Below, piece after piece: positions 1 through 6,666 of a DNA stretch of 18,762 nucleotides (positions within the stretch are counted from its first letter, which is position 1; every line of letters begins with the position of its first letter). This stretch comes from Treponema sp. (GTDB lineage: Bacteria; Spirochaetota; Spirochaetia; Treponematales; Breznakiellaceae). The position numbers and the translations under genes were made by a program. The stretch spans positions 1 through 18,762 of the forward strand of contig JAISZE010000125.1 of NCBI GenBank assembly GCA_031269405.1. The letters run 5' to 3'. The notes beneath the pieces are model-generated. The model was not told where the DNA came from. It made no database searches and worked only from the letters and a program-made list of their open reading frames with translations.

Positions 1-2
1 CA

Positions 3-68
3 GGGGATTTTGAGCTTCCTTCCGGCGTTGCGGGGGAGATCCAGGCAATCAAGCGCTTTACGCTGTAG
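3..68 (+). CDS. C-terminal end of an unidentified upstream protein (partial)
   Basis: Reading frame 3 is open from the left edge to a TAG at 66-68. It gives 21 residues starting GDFELPSGV and ending KRFTL. The codon choice looks like that of the genes to the right, and the frame ends about 28 nt before the -35 box of the rplU promoter, so this is probably the tail of a rightward gene. The fragment is too short to assign a family, and I do not recognise it. Confidence 0.4.
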   Translation, partial: GDFELPSGVAGEIQAIKRFTL

Positions 69-95
69 GCCCGGACGTTTTGCCGCCCCGGCTAC

Positions 96-125
96 TTGAC
101 GCACGCTGTTTTTTTCGGATATAAT
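96..125 (+). promoter_or_regulatory. Sigma-70-type promoter of the rplU operon
   Basis: TTGACG at 96-101 and TATAAT at 120-125 are separated by 18 nt. This is a near-consensus housekeeping promoter with a T-rich spacer. The expected start is near 132, giving a leader of about 25 nt before the rplU ATG at 157. No attenuator or L21-binding hairpin is obvious in so short a leader. This is the only strong promoter I see for the block running to rsfS. Confidence 0.8.
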
Positions 126-156
126 TATTTTCTAATTGTGTAGTGAAGGATGTAGT

Positions 157-468
157 ATGTACGCAGTTTTTGAGTTTAAAGGCAAACAGTACAAGGCCGA
201 AAAAGGCGCTGTCCTCAAGGTGGACAAAATTGACGCCGAGCCCGGTTCAGCTCTGGATATTGACTCGGTGCTTCTGGTTTCCGGGGATGAAGTTAGAGTA
301 GGGGCCCCTTATGTACAGGGCGTTAAGGTTTCGGCAGTGGTCGAATCCCACGGGAAGGACCGGAAGATAATCGTATTCAAGTACATGCCTAAAAAGGATT
401 ACCGGCGCAAGCAGGGGCACAGGCAGGAATATTCGGTTATCAAGATCCAGGATATTGCCGGGGCTTAA
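157..468 (+). CDS. rplU: 50S ribosomal protein L21
   Basis: This 103-residue protein is bacterial L21, which binds 23S rRNA next to L20 in the large subunit. It starts MYAVFEFKGKQYK, the conserved N-terminus of the family, and ends with the basic YRRKQGHRQ segment typical of L21. The length equals that of E. coli L21. The frame is open from a TTG at 136, but the ATG at 157 is the better start: it has AAGGA at 146-150 with 6 nt spacing, and it matches the family N-terminus. The gene is first in the operon, directly after the promoter at 96-125, and is followed after 21 nt by the prp-like gene and then rpmA, the usual rplU-prp-rpmA order. Confidence 0.97.
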   Translation: MYAVFEFKGKQYKAEKGAVLKVDKIDAEPGSALDIDSVLLVSGDEVRVGAPYVQGVKVSAVVESHGKDRKIIVFKYMPKKDYRRKQGHRQEYSVIKIQDIAGA

Positions 469-489
469 GGCGAAGTTCAAGGCTGCCGG

Positions 490-822
490 ATGATACGGGC
501 TGAAGTGGTTTTGGACGGCGCAGGGCTTTTTACGTCCTGTTCCGTATCCGGCCACGCCGGGGCAGGGCCGAAAGGGGGCGATATAGTCTGCGCCGCTGTT
601 TCGGTTTTGACCAGGACGGTTCTGCAGGTTCTTTCGGGCAGAAAAGGCATAATAGTGCGGAGCGAGGCTCCGGAACGGGGCGTTTTCCATATAGAAGCGG
701 AAGGCGCGCCTGAAAGTAGGGAATTCCTGGCCGCAGCAGGGGCTTTTTTACAAGAAGGGCTCCTTTCGGTTTCAGACGAATACCCTGATTTTTGTACAGT
801 TATGATTAAGCGGAGGAAATGA
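490..822 (+). CDS. prp: Ribosomal-processing cysteine protease Prp family (DUF464)
   Basis: The 110-residue product belongs to the Prp family. In Firmicutes, Prp removes an N-terminal extension from ribosomal protein L27. The two catalytic positions are visible: His22 in SGHAGAG and Cys34 in DIVCAAVS, the same spacing as in Staphylococcus aureus Prp. The location between rplU and rpmA is the classic one. The start is the ATG at 490, with AAGG at 479-482. The TGA stop lies one base before the rpmA ATG, so the two are probably translationally coupled. The oddity is that the adjacent L27 has no N-terminal extension to cleave (see findings), so the true substrate is unclear. Family membership is confident; the activity is inferred. 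Confidence 0.9.
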   Translation: MIRAEVVLDGAGLFTSCSVSGHAGAGPKGGDIVCAAVSVLTRTVLQVLSGRKGIIVRSEAPERGVFHIEAEGAPESREFLAAAGAFLQEGLLSVSDEYPDFCTVMIKRRK

Positions 823-823
823 T

Positions 824-1078
824 ATGGCTCGTAAACGGGGCGGAAGCGGCGCAAAAAATGGCAGGGATTCAAATCCCCAGTATTTAGGTGTCAAAGTATT
901 CGGCGGCGGCGTGGTCAGGGCGGGTTCCATCATTGTCCGGCAGCGGGGGACCAGGATCCATCCTGGCGTCAATGTGGGCTGCGGCAGTGATTATACCCTT
1001 TTTGCCCTTGTCGACGGGACGGTGTCTTTTACCCAGCGCCGGGGACGGAAGCTGGCCCAGGTTCTGTCTCAGGTATAG
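824..1078 (+). CDS. rpmA: 50S ribosomal protein L27
   Basis: This 84-residue protein is L27, whose N-terminus reaches towards the peptidyl-transferase centre. It begins [19 protein letters not shown], aligning with the mature, unextended form of the family. It keeps the core segment [15 protein letters not shown]. The ATG has GGAGG at 812-816 with 7 nt spacing. Reading upstream in frame, a TGA at 803-805 is reached with no ATG, GTG or TTG in between, so a longer N-terminus is not possible. A 32 nt gap separates it from obg. Confidence 0.98.
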   Translation: MARKRGGSGAKNGRDSNPQYLGVKVFGGGVVRAGSIIVRQRGTRIHPGVNVGCGSDYTLFALVDGTVSFTQRRGRKLAQVLSQV

Positions 1079-1110
1079 CCGGAGCTTTTCGGCACTAAGT
1101 CTAAGGGTGC

Positions 1111-2106
1111 GTGGAAAAATTTGCTGACGAAGCGCTTATTGAAGTCTCCTCTGGCAATGGCGGAAACGGCTGTGTAGCGTTCAGGCGGGAAAAGTATGTT
1201 CCCAACGGCGGGCCTGCAGGAGGCGACGGCGGCAGGGGGGGGGACGTGATCTTCCGGGTCCGCAGGAACCTCCGCACCCTAGTCCATCTCAGGCACAGGC
1301 AGGCATTCAAAGCCGAAAACGGAAAGGACGGCGAAGGCCGGGGCCGGTACGGCAGGAACGGCGAGGACGCGGTTATCTTTCTGCCCCCGGGGTCGGTCAT
1401 AAAAGACGCGGGTACCGGGGAGCTTATCCGGGATTTCGGCAACGAAAGCGGGGATTTCCTCTTCCTTAAAGGGGGGAGGGGGGGGTGGGGGAACATCCAT
1501 TTTAAGTCTTCCGTCAAACAGGCCCCGCGCAAGGCCCTGTCCGGCAAAGCAGGGGAAAAGCGGCGCCTTCTGGTGGAACTTCAGGTCATGGCCGATATCG
1601 GCCTTGTGGGGTTCCCTAATGCCGGGAAATCTTCCCTCCTGGACCGGTTTACCAACGCCAGGCCCAAGATAGCCCCTTACCCTTTTACCACGAAAATTCC
1701 CAGCCTCGGCGTGTTGACCCTTGGAGACCGGGACATCATCATCGCCGACATACCGGGCCTCATAGAAGGGGCCTCGGAGGGCCTGGGCCTGGGTATACGG
1801 TTCCTTAAGCACATTTCCCGTACCGCGGCCCTGGCGTTCCTGGCGGATCTGGGGGAGGAAAACTGCCTCGGAGCCTTCGATGTGCTCAACCGGGAGCTTG
1901 AGGTTTTTTCGCCTGAACTTATCAAGAAAAAACGGGTCCTTATCGGCAGCAAGCTGGATCTGGAAGGGGCGCCTGAGCGGCTTGAAGCGTTGAAGAAAAA
2001 GTACCCTGGCGAAAAGGTGCTGGGGATTTCGGTCTTTTCCGGCCAGGGCCTGGAAGAACTGGCGGAACTCTTTGGCAGCCTGGTGCAGGAGGAAGAGGGG
2101 GCATGA
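1111..2106 (+). CDS. obgE: Obg family GTPase (ribosome assembly)
   Basis: Obg is an essential GTPase that acts on 50S assembly and stress signalling. The 331 residues contain the glycine-rich Obg fold (about 1-158) and a G domain: G1 GFPNAGKSS (167-175), switch YPFTT (190-194), G3 DIPGLIEGA (213-221). There is no C-terminal OCT domain; the protein stops right after the G domain. The G4 motif reads SKLD (280-283) instead of the usual NKxD, which is unusual at the guanine-specificity position. The start is GTG at 1111 after a weak AAGG (1103-1106); this gives MEKFADEALI, matching the family N-terminus. The stop overlaps the nadD ATG as ATGA. The coding sequence carries long G runs (1235-1243 and 1471-1491). 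Confidence 0.96.
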   Translation: MEKFADEALIEVSSGNGGNGCVAFRREKYVPNGGPAGGDGGRGGDVIFRVRRNLRTLVHLRHRQAFKAENGKDGEGRGRYGRNGEDAVIFLPPGSVIKDAGTGELIRDFGNESGDFLFLKGGRGGWGNIHFKSSVKQAPRKALSGKAGEKRRLLVELQVMADIGLVGFPNAGKSSLLDRFTNARPKIAPYPFTTKIPSLGVLTLGDRDIIIADIPGLIEGASEGLGLGIRFLKHISRTAALAFLADLGEENCLGAFDVLNRELEVFSPELIKKKRVLIGSKLDLEGAPERLEALKKKYPGEKVLGISVFSGQGLEELAELFGSLVQEEEGA

Positions 2107-3350
2107 GGGTTGCAATCCTGGGAGGCAGCTTTAACCCCGTCCATGTAGGCCATCTTTTCCTGGCCGACGGGGTGCTTTCCGGCCTGGGATATGACCGCAT
2201 CATCCTCGTCCCGGCTTTTCAGTCTCCCTTTAAAATCGGCGTTTCCGGGGCCTCCCCGCAGGACAGGCTGGACATGCTTGCGGCTTCCATTGCCGGGGAC
2301 CCCAGGCTGACTATTGACGATTGCGAGATAAGGCGCGAAGGGGTTTCCTACACGATTGATACCATCGCGGACATACGGAAGCGGTACGGGCTTAAGGGCA
2401 AACCGGGCCTTATTCTTGGGGACGATCTCGCTCCGGCCTTTGTCCGGTGGCGCAAAGCAGATGAAATAGCCTGCCAGGCGGACATTATCATCGCCCGGCG
2501 GCTTTTCAATCCCCCTAACCGGGGGGATGAGGCGCCTTCAGAGGAAGCCCCAGAGGGGAGGGATCTGGAGTTCCCCTTCCCGTATACAGGGCTTAACAAC
2601 GAGGTTATCAATGTGTCTTCCAGGCTGGTAAGGGAAAAGATATTCCAGGGGGAAAACTGGCGCTACCTGGTGCCTTCCGGCGCCCGTTTTATCATTGAAG
2701 ACCGGAACCTTTACAGGCAGGGAAGCAAAGACTATGCGAAGGATGCGAAGGCCTCCGGTGTTTCCTGGGAAACAGCGGTAGTTCTCGAAAACGCTTCCCG
2801 CAAGGCCCTGAGCCCCTCGCGTTTCCTGCACTCCCGGAATACCGCCCTTCTGGCCTGGGATCTTTGCGTCAGGTACTGTCTTGATCCCCTGGCGGGCTAT
2901 CTGGCAGGGATAACCCATGATATGTGCAAACCTATGGATGACAAGGATCTTGTCAGGCTGGCCCGGAAAGACGGCGGGACTATTACCAGGATCGAACAGG
3001 AGAAGCCGGCCCTTCTCCATGGCAGGGCCGCGGCGGTCCTTCTGACGAAGAACTACGGCATCACGGACAGCGGGATCATCGAAGCCGTGCGGCATCATGT
3101 TACTGCCAGCAGGGACATGGGAGGACTGGCGAAAGTGGTGTACATTGCGGACAAAATCGAAGTCTCCAGGGACTGGGTGGACCCGGCCCTGAGGGACCTT
3201 TCCGATACGGCCAGTCTGGACAGGCTGTTTGAAACTGTGGTGGAATACACCATAACCTGCCTCCGGCATCAGGGGAAGGAGGTTTCCCGGGAAACCCTGC
3301 GGCTCCTTGCGGCACTGGGTATAAGGAAAAAACATGAAAAAAAAGAATAA
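2103..3350 (+). CDS. nadD: Fused nicotinate-nucleotide adenylyltransferase (NadD) and YqeK-like HD phosphohydrolase
   Basis: The 415-residue protein has two domains. Residues 1-205 are NadD, which makes deamido-NAD from nicotinate mononucleotide and ATP: GGSFNPVHVGH (7-17), LGDD (105-108) and VSSRLVR (171-177), the last matching the ISSTxIR motif. Residues about 222-410 are an HD-domain protein of the YqeK type; B. subtilis YqeK is known as a symmetric Ap4A hydrolase. Its metal ligands are visible as His243, His272-Asp273, His306, His331-His332 and Asp350. In B. subtilis these are two adjacent genes, nadD and yqeK, followed by rsfS; here they share one uninterrupted frame. The start overlaps obg by 4 nt, and the 3' end overlaps the next gene by 17 nt. 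Confidence 0.94.
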   Translation: MRVAILGGSFNPVHVGHLFLADGVLSGLGYDRIILVPAFQSPFKIGVSGASPQDRLDMLAASIAGDPRLTIDDCEIRREGVSYTIDTIADIRKRYGLKGKPGLILGDDLAPAFVRWRKADEIACQADIIIARRLFNPPNRGDEAPSEEAPEGRDLEFPFPYTGLNNEVINVSSRLVREKIFQGENWRYLVPSGARFIIEDRNLYRQGSKDYAKDAKASGVSWETAVVLENASRKALSPSRFLHSRNTALLAWDLCVRYCLDPLAGYLAGITHDMCKPMDDKDLVRLARKDGGTITRIEQEKPALLHGRAAAVLLTKNYGITDSGIIEAVRHHVTASRDMGGLAKVVYIADKIEVSRDWVDPALRDLSDTASLDRLFETVVEYTITCLRHQGKEVSRETLRLLAALGIRKKHEKKE

Positions 3351-4548
3351 AGCCGATGCCAGCGCCCTGCTCCTGGCCGCTATCGGCCTGATACTGGCAG
3401 GAGGCGTGGTATTCGCCGTTTTTGCCCTCCGGTCGGATCCTTTTGAAGAATCCCTCTCAGGAGACCGGGTTATCAATACCCTTTTCGTGATTGAAAACCG
3501 GGACAAACCCCTGTGTTCCTATGTGATCATGTACTATCCCGGTACCAGGCGGGCGGCTATTTTTGATGTTCCCGGGTCCCTGGGGCTCATCCTTCAAAGG
3601 ATAAACCGGGTGGATCGTATCGATACCGTGTACGATTCCCGGAAAATTTCGGCCTATGAAAGTGAAATCGAAAACCTCCTGGGAGTGGATATTTCATTTT
3701 CCGCAGTAGCGACGCTGGAAAACCTGGGCAAAATAGTGGATCTTATCGAAGGAGTGGAGATTTTTATCCCTTCGCCGGTGGATGTTTACCAGGAAGAGCC
3801 GGTTATCTTCCCCTCAGGCGTGACCAGGCTGGACGGCGACAAGGCTAAAACCTATATCACCTATGAACTTCAGGAAGAAAACAGCGAACTTGCCAATTTC
3901 AGGCGCCAGCGCTTTTTCCTCGGCTTTCTCAAACGTTTGGGAGAGCGCAACGAAGCCCTGCGGAACCCCCAGACAGCCCATTTCTACTATTCTCTATTAA
4001 AAACAAACATGAGCCAGCGCAACCACATACGGCTTTTTGACGAACTGGCGAAAATAGACGCCGACAGGGTAAGCGTCCAGTCTGTAGGGGGGAATTCCCG
4101 GGAAGTTTCCGGCCAGACCCTGATTTTTCCCTTCTGGGACGGGAACCTTATCAAAGATATTGTACGCCAGTCCCTGGGAAGCCTGGTCCGGCCTGTGGAA
4201 GGCTCCATGAACGAGCGGGTCTTTACGGTGGAAGTGCTGAACGGGACCGCCGTAAACGGTCTGGCAGGGCGTACTGCCGAACTCCTGCGGGGTTTCGGGT
4301 ACGATGTTATTTCCATAGGGAATGCGGATCGCAGCGATTACGAGCGCACGGTTATCATTGACCGTTCAGGCTTTGAGGATATGGTTCGGGATTTCGGGGA
4401 AATTATCCATTGTACGAATATCCGTTTTGATTCCCCTGAGCCTGAAAGTTCCGGAATCGACATAGACGCCCAGAGTTTTGAATACCCTGCGGATTTTACG
4501 CTCATACTTGGAAGGGATTTTAATGAAAGATACGTTACCGGAGGCTGA
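3334..4548 (+). CDS. LytR-CpsA-Psr-like membrane protein with LytR_C domain
   Basis: The 404-residue protein has one N-terminal membrane anchor (about 11-32), an extracytoplasmic region resembling the LytR-CpsA-Psr (LCP) domain (about 45-205, including FRRQRFFLGFLKRL at 189-202) and a LytR_C domain (about 296-395: VEVLNGTAVNGLAGRTAELL, ending in ILGRDF). LCP enzymes transfer polymer precursors from lipid carriers to cell-wall glycans. The usual catalytic signatures, RSDT after the first strand and a following PRD, are replaced here by KPLCSY and VPGS, so a classical transferase activity is doubtful. The start has AAGGA at 3324-3328. The gene overlaps both neighbours, and its position between nadD-yqeK and rsfS suggests a fixed treponemal operon member. 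Confidence 0.8.
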   Translation: MKKKNKADASALLLAAIGLILAGGVVFAVFALRSDPFEESLSGDRVINTLFVIENRDKPLCSYVIMYYPGTRRAAIFDVPGSLGLILQRINRVDRIDTVYDSRKISAYESEIENLLGVDISFSAVATLENLGKIVDLIEGVEIFIPSPVDVYQEEPVIFPSGVTRLDGDKAKTYITYELQEENSELANFRRQRFFLGFLKRLGERNEALRNPQTAHFYYSLLKTNMSQRNHIRLFDELAKIDADRVSVQSVGGNSREVSGQTLIFPFWDGNLIKDIVRQSLGSLVRPVEGSMNERVFTVEVLNGTAVNGLAGRTAELLRGFGYDVISIGNADRSDYERTVIIDRSGFEDMVRDFGEIIHCTNIRFDSPEPESSGIDIDAQSFEYPADFTLILGRDFNERYVTGG

Positions 4549-4915
4549 AGACATTGCCGGCATGGCAATGGAACTGGGAAAACTCCTCTCGTCTCACAAC
4601 GGGGGCGATGTTGCGGTTATGGACATGCGGGGGCTCAATTTCTGGACCGATTTTTTTGTCATCGCCACAGTTACCAGCACTACCCATCTGTCAGGGCTGG
4701 AACGGCATGTCAAGGATTTTTCCCGGGCCAGGGGATTACCCCTCCGCCGTTCCAGGCGGCCAGATACCGGCGATGAATGGTGCCTTATCGACCTGGGAAC
4801 CATAGTCGTCCATCTGATGAGCTCTGGAAGCCGGTCTTTCTACGAACTGGAACGGCTCTGGAGTTCCGCTCCCATTATCTATGACGGGAAGGATCATTCG
4901 TCAAAATCATCGTAG
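4523..4915 (+). CDS. rsfS: Ribosomal silencing factor RsfS (Iojap/YbeB family)
   Basis: RsfS binds L14 and blocks joining of the ribosomal subunits when nutrients are short. The 130 residues carry the family core: DFFVIATVTSTTHLSGLERHV (43-63) and DEWCLIDLGTIVVHLMSSGSR (84-104), then FYELERLW. The frame is open from 4478, but the ATG at 4523 has GGAAGGG (4510-4516) 6 nt upstream and gives the expected N-terminus. The gene starts inside the LCP gene (26 nt overlap). Its last 22 nt, encoding a Ser/Lys-rich tail, overlap the 3' end of the opposing acidic-protein gene. It is slightly longer than typical homologues (105-118 residues). Confidence 0.95.
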   Translation: MKDTLPEAEDIAGMAMELGKLLSSHNGGDVAVMDMRGLNFWTDFFVIATVTSTTHLSGLERHVKDFSRARGLPLRRSRRPDTGDEWCLIDLGTIVVHLMSSGSRSFYELERLWSSAPIIYDGKDHSSKSS

Positions 4916-5193
4916 TCTACGTCTTCCTCGTAGTTGAAGTCGTCATCTTCATCTTCGTAGTCTTCGCCTTCGTCGTCAAAGTCATCGTCGTCCTCAAAAT
5001 CATCATCTTCGAAGTCTTCGTCCATATCGTCGAAGTTGTCCTCTTCGTCCATGTCTTCGTCATCCTCGTCATCATCATCGTCGAAAAGGAGGAAGGGACA
5101 GGGAAGATCCTCGTCTGGCACGCTGGATACGGGTACCAAGGCAAGATCCGGCAGCAGAGTTTCCTCGCTATTCATGGCCTCATGCAGAACCAT
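4894..5193 (-). CDS. Small protein with an extremely acidic C-terminal tail, function unknown
   Basis: From the ATG at 5193 the product has 99 residues. Residues 1-37 are mixed and hydrophobic in parts, ending PCPFLLF. Residues 38-99 are an almost continuous Asp/Glu tail, 47 of 62 acidic, broken at intervals by Phe, Tyr, Met or Asn. The protein contains no Lys and no Arg. The frame is open to an ATG at 5250, but the start at 5193 has a perfect GGAG 6 nt upstream, and the 5250 ATG lies in the probable -10 box. It converges on rsfS with a 22 nt overlap and diverges from ispE. Such a tail could mimic nucleic acid or act like the acidic tail of the RNA polymerase delta subunit, but I recognise no family. 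The gene is real rather than a shadow because it has its own promoter and ribosome binding site. Confidence 0.75.
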   Translation of the reverse strand: MVLHEAMNSEETLLPDLALVPVSSVPDEDLPCPFLLFDDDDDEDDEDMDEEDNFDDMDEDFEDDDFEDDDDFDDEGEDYEDEDDDFNYEEDVDYDDFDE

Positions 5194-5245
5194 AGTATTC
5201 TCCATAAATTGATGATAAAATTGTCGTAATAAAGCTTTCCCTTGA

Positions 5246-5275
5246 ACCATAAGGGAGAGTTTCAGTATCTGTCAA
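5246..5275 (-). promoter_or_regulatory. Promoter of the acidic-protein gene (leftward)
   Basis: On the minus strand TTGACA (5275-5270) is followed after 18 nt by TATGGT (5251-5246). The -35 is perfect and the -10 matches 4 of 6. Transcription would begin near 5239, upstream of the ATG at 5193. Its -35 lies only 9 nt from the -35 of the opposing ispE promoter. Confidence 0.6.
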
Positions 5276-5284
5276 GCCTTTATC

Positions 5285-5313
5285 TTGGTTCTTGTACGAA
5301 ATTTTTTTATAAT
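5285..5313 (+). promoter_or_regulatory. Promoter of ispE (rightward)
   Basis: TTGGTT (5285-5290) and TATAAT (5308-5313) are 17 nt apart, with an A/T-rich stretch around the perfect -10. The predicted start, about 5320, is only some 5 nt before the ispE ATG at 5325, implying a leaderless or nearly leaderless mRNA. Confidence 0.7.
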
Positions 5314-5324
5314 ATTTTTATATC

Positions 5325-6260
5325 ATGAAAGTCTGTGTTCCCCGGGCTTGTACCGCTTGCGCTATCGAGGCTCCCTGTAAAATCAACCTTCATTTGAAGG
5401 TTAAAAGCCTCCGTCCTGACGGGTTCCATGAGCTCGAAAGCCTCTTTGCCGCCCTTGCCTTTGGGGATTCCCTCAGGTTCGAACTTACCGGGAAGGATGG
5501 GGCAGAGGAACTGGAACAGGCCGGCCCCCGGAAAGGGGAACTGTCCGCTCTGCCATGGGAAAAGAACCTGGTATGCCGGGCGCTAGCGCTTTTCAGGGAA
5601 AAAACGGGCTTTAAAGCCGGGGTCAGGATTGAACTGGTCAAACGCATCCCCCTGGGCGCGGGCCTGGGCGGCGGATCTTCCGATGCCGCATCGACTCTTC
5701 TGGCGCTGGATCTCCTGGCCGGAACAGGGCTGGACAAGGGGGAACTGCTGAAAATGGCTGCAGCGCTGGGCAGTGATGTGCCTTTTTTCCTTACCTGCGG
5801 CGCCGCGTGGGTAACAGGCCGGGGGGAAAGGATAGAACCCGCCGCCGCCCCTACAGGGCTCTGGACGGTCCTGGTAAAGCCTCCTTTCAGGAGCGGGACC
5901 GCCGGGGCCTTCAGGCTGCTGGACGTGCGCCGTGCGGGCGGAATGCCGGGAACCCGGGGTGGCAGGGAATTTAACTCCTTAGAATGGAAGGACATCCTTG
6001 CCCTCCATCCTGGCGAATGGCCTTTTTACAATGATTTTTTGCCTGTTCTGCCCCAGAGCGATGTTTACCGGGATATTTGTAGGACGCTGAAAAAACTCGG
6101 CGCTCCTTTCTCGGGGCTGTCCGGTTCGGGGTCCTGCTGTTTCGGGATCTTCGATGACCGTGAAAAGGCGGAAAAAGCCGTAAATTCCCTTTCCGGGCAA
6201 GAGAATTTCGTACAATTGACGTTTTTCCTTGCACGAAGGGTAGATCCGGGTATAGAATAA
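5325..6260 (+). CDS. ispE: 4-diphosphocytidyl-2-C-methyl-D-erythritol kinase (MEP pathway)
   Basis: IspE phosphorylates CDP-methylerythritol in the non-mevalonate isoprenoid pathway. The 311 residues have the GHMP-kinase signatures: [11 protein letters not shown] (16-26, with Lys19 at the substrate-binding position), [15 protein letters not shown] (109-123, the ATP loop), the likely catalytic Asp151 in GSDVPFF, and the C-terminal [13 protein letters not shown] (264-276). The only in-frame start before the conserved block is the ATG at 5325, since a TAA lies at 5310-5312 and no GTG or TTG follows before residue 24. No ribosome binding site precedes it, in line with a leaderless transcript. The N-terminus is about 9 residues longer than in E. 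coli. SpoVG follows 38 nt downstream. Confidence 0.95.
   Translation: MKVCVPRACTACAIEAPCKINLHLKVKSLRPDGFHELESLFAALAFGDSLRFELTGKDGAEELEQAGPRKGELSALPWEKNLVCRALALFREKTGFKAGVRIELVKRIPLGAGLGGGSSDAASTLLALDLLAGTGLDKGELLKMAAALGSDVPFFLTCGAAWVTGRGERIEPAAAPTGLWTVLVKPPFRSGTAGAFRLLDVRRAGGMPGTRGGREFNSLEWKDILALHPGEWPFYNDFLPVLPQSDVYRDICRTLKKLGAPFSGLSGSGSCCFGIFDDREKAEKAVNSLSGQENFVQLTFFLARRVDPGIE
6229..6258 (+). promoter_or_regulatory. Possible spoVG promoter within the 3' end of ispE
   Basis: TTGCAC (6229-6234) and TAGAAT (6253-6258) are 18 nt apart, matching 4 of 6 and 5 of 6 consensus positions. The predicted start near 6265 leaves a leader of about 34 nt before spoVG. An alternative -35, TTGACG, lies at 6216-6221 but has no good -10 at the right distance. 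spoVG may also be read through from ispE. Confidence 0.45.
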
Positions 6261-6298
6261 TAGTACGAATAATTCTGATACACCAAAAGGAGAGCGGC

Positions 6299-6580
6299 AT
6301 GGAGATTACCGACATTCGGGTCCGTAAAGTAACAGGCGAAGGTAAGTTGAAGGCCTATGTAACGGTTACATTTGATGACTGCTTTGTAGTTCATAATGTA
6401 AAGATCATCGAAGGGAAAAGCGGGGTATTCATTGCTATGCCGAGCCGGAAAACCCGGGCAGGGGAATACAAGGATGTGGCCCATCCTATCCACCCCGAAT
6501 TCCGGACGGAACTCCAGAAAAAGATTCTGGACAAATACGATATGGGAAGCGGCCCTGACGATCCGGCTATGGAGATCTAG
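6299..6580 (+). CDS. spoVG: SpoVG family nucleic-acid-binding regulator
   Basis: SpoVG is a small DNA- and RNA-binding regulator first found in Bacillus sporulation. In Borrelia it is a site-specific nucleic-acid-binding protein, so its presence does not imply sporulation. The 93 residues start [11 protein letters not shown] and contain [17 protein letters not shown] and [10 protein letters not shown], the family core, followed by the helix [14 protein letters not shown]. The ribosome binding site AAGGAG (6287-6292) is ideal, with 6 nt spacing. The gene sits between ispE and tRNA-Gln/rplY. An ispE-spoVG association also occurs in Firmicutes, and spoVG next to rplY fits the order I recall from Borrelia. 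Confidence 0.97.
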   Translation: MEITDIRVRKVTGEGKLKAYVTVTFDDCFVVHNVKIIEGKSGVFIAMPSRKTRAGEYKDVAHPIHPEFRTELQKKILDKYDMGSGPDDPAMEI

Positions 6581-6618
6581 TCCCTGGTTGGTTGATTTTT
6601 CTTTTCGGTATAGGGTAT

Positions 6619-6624
6619 TATAAT
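6619..6624 (+). promoter_or_regulatory. -10 element ahead of tRNA-Gln and rplY
   Basis: A perfect TATAAT lies 42 nt before the tRNA. No matching -35 is clear: TTTTTC sits at 17 nt spacing, and TTGATT at 6592-6597 is too far, at 21 nt. It would start transcription near 6631, giving a leader of about 36 nt that must be trimmed from the tRNA. It could drive the whole run to lepA. Confidence 0.5.
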
Positions 6625-6666
6625 CTCACTGTATCGGCGCCGTAACTACGCGCTGGTGATGCCAAT

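Noticed and set aside
1279..2115. Open frame of 278 codons on the minus strand
   Set aside because: It is antisense to obg, with poly-Pro stretches that arise from the G runs. It is a shadow of the GTPase gene.
4911..5100. CRISPR-like or tandem repeat array in the CTTCGTC-rich stretch
   Set aside because: The repeats are irregular and arise from runs of Asp and Glu codons in the acidic protein. There are no equal repeats or unique spacers.
5194..5250. Longer start of the acidic protein at 5250
   Set aside because: No ribosome binding site precedes it, and the ATG sits inside the probable -10 box. The ATG at 5193 has GGAG at ideal spacing.
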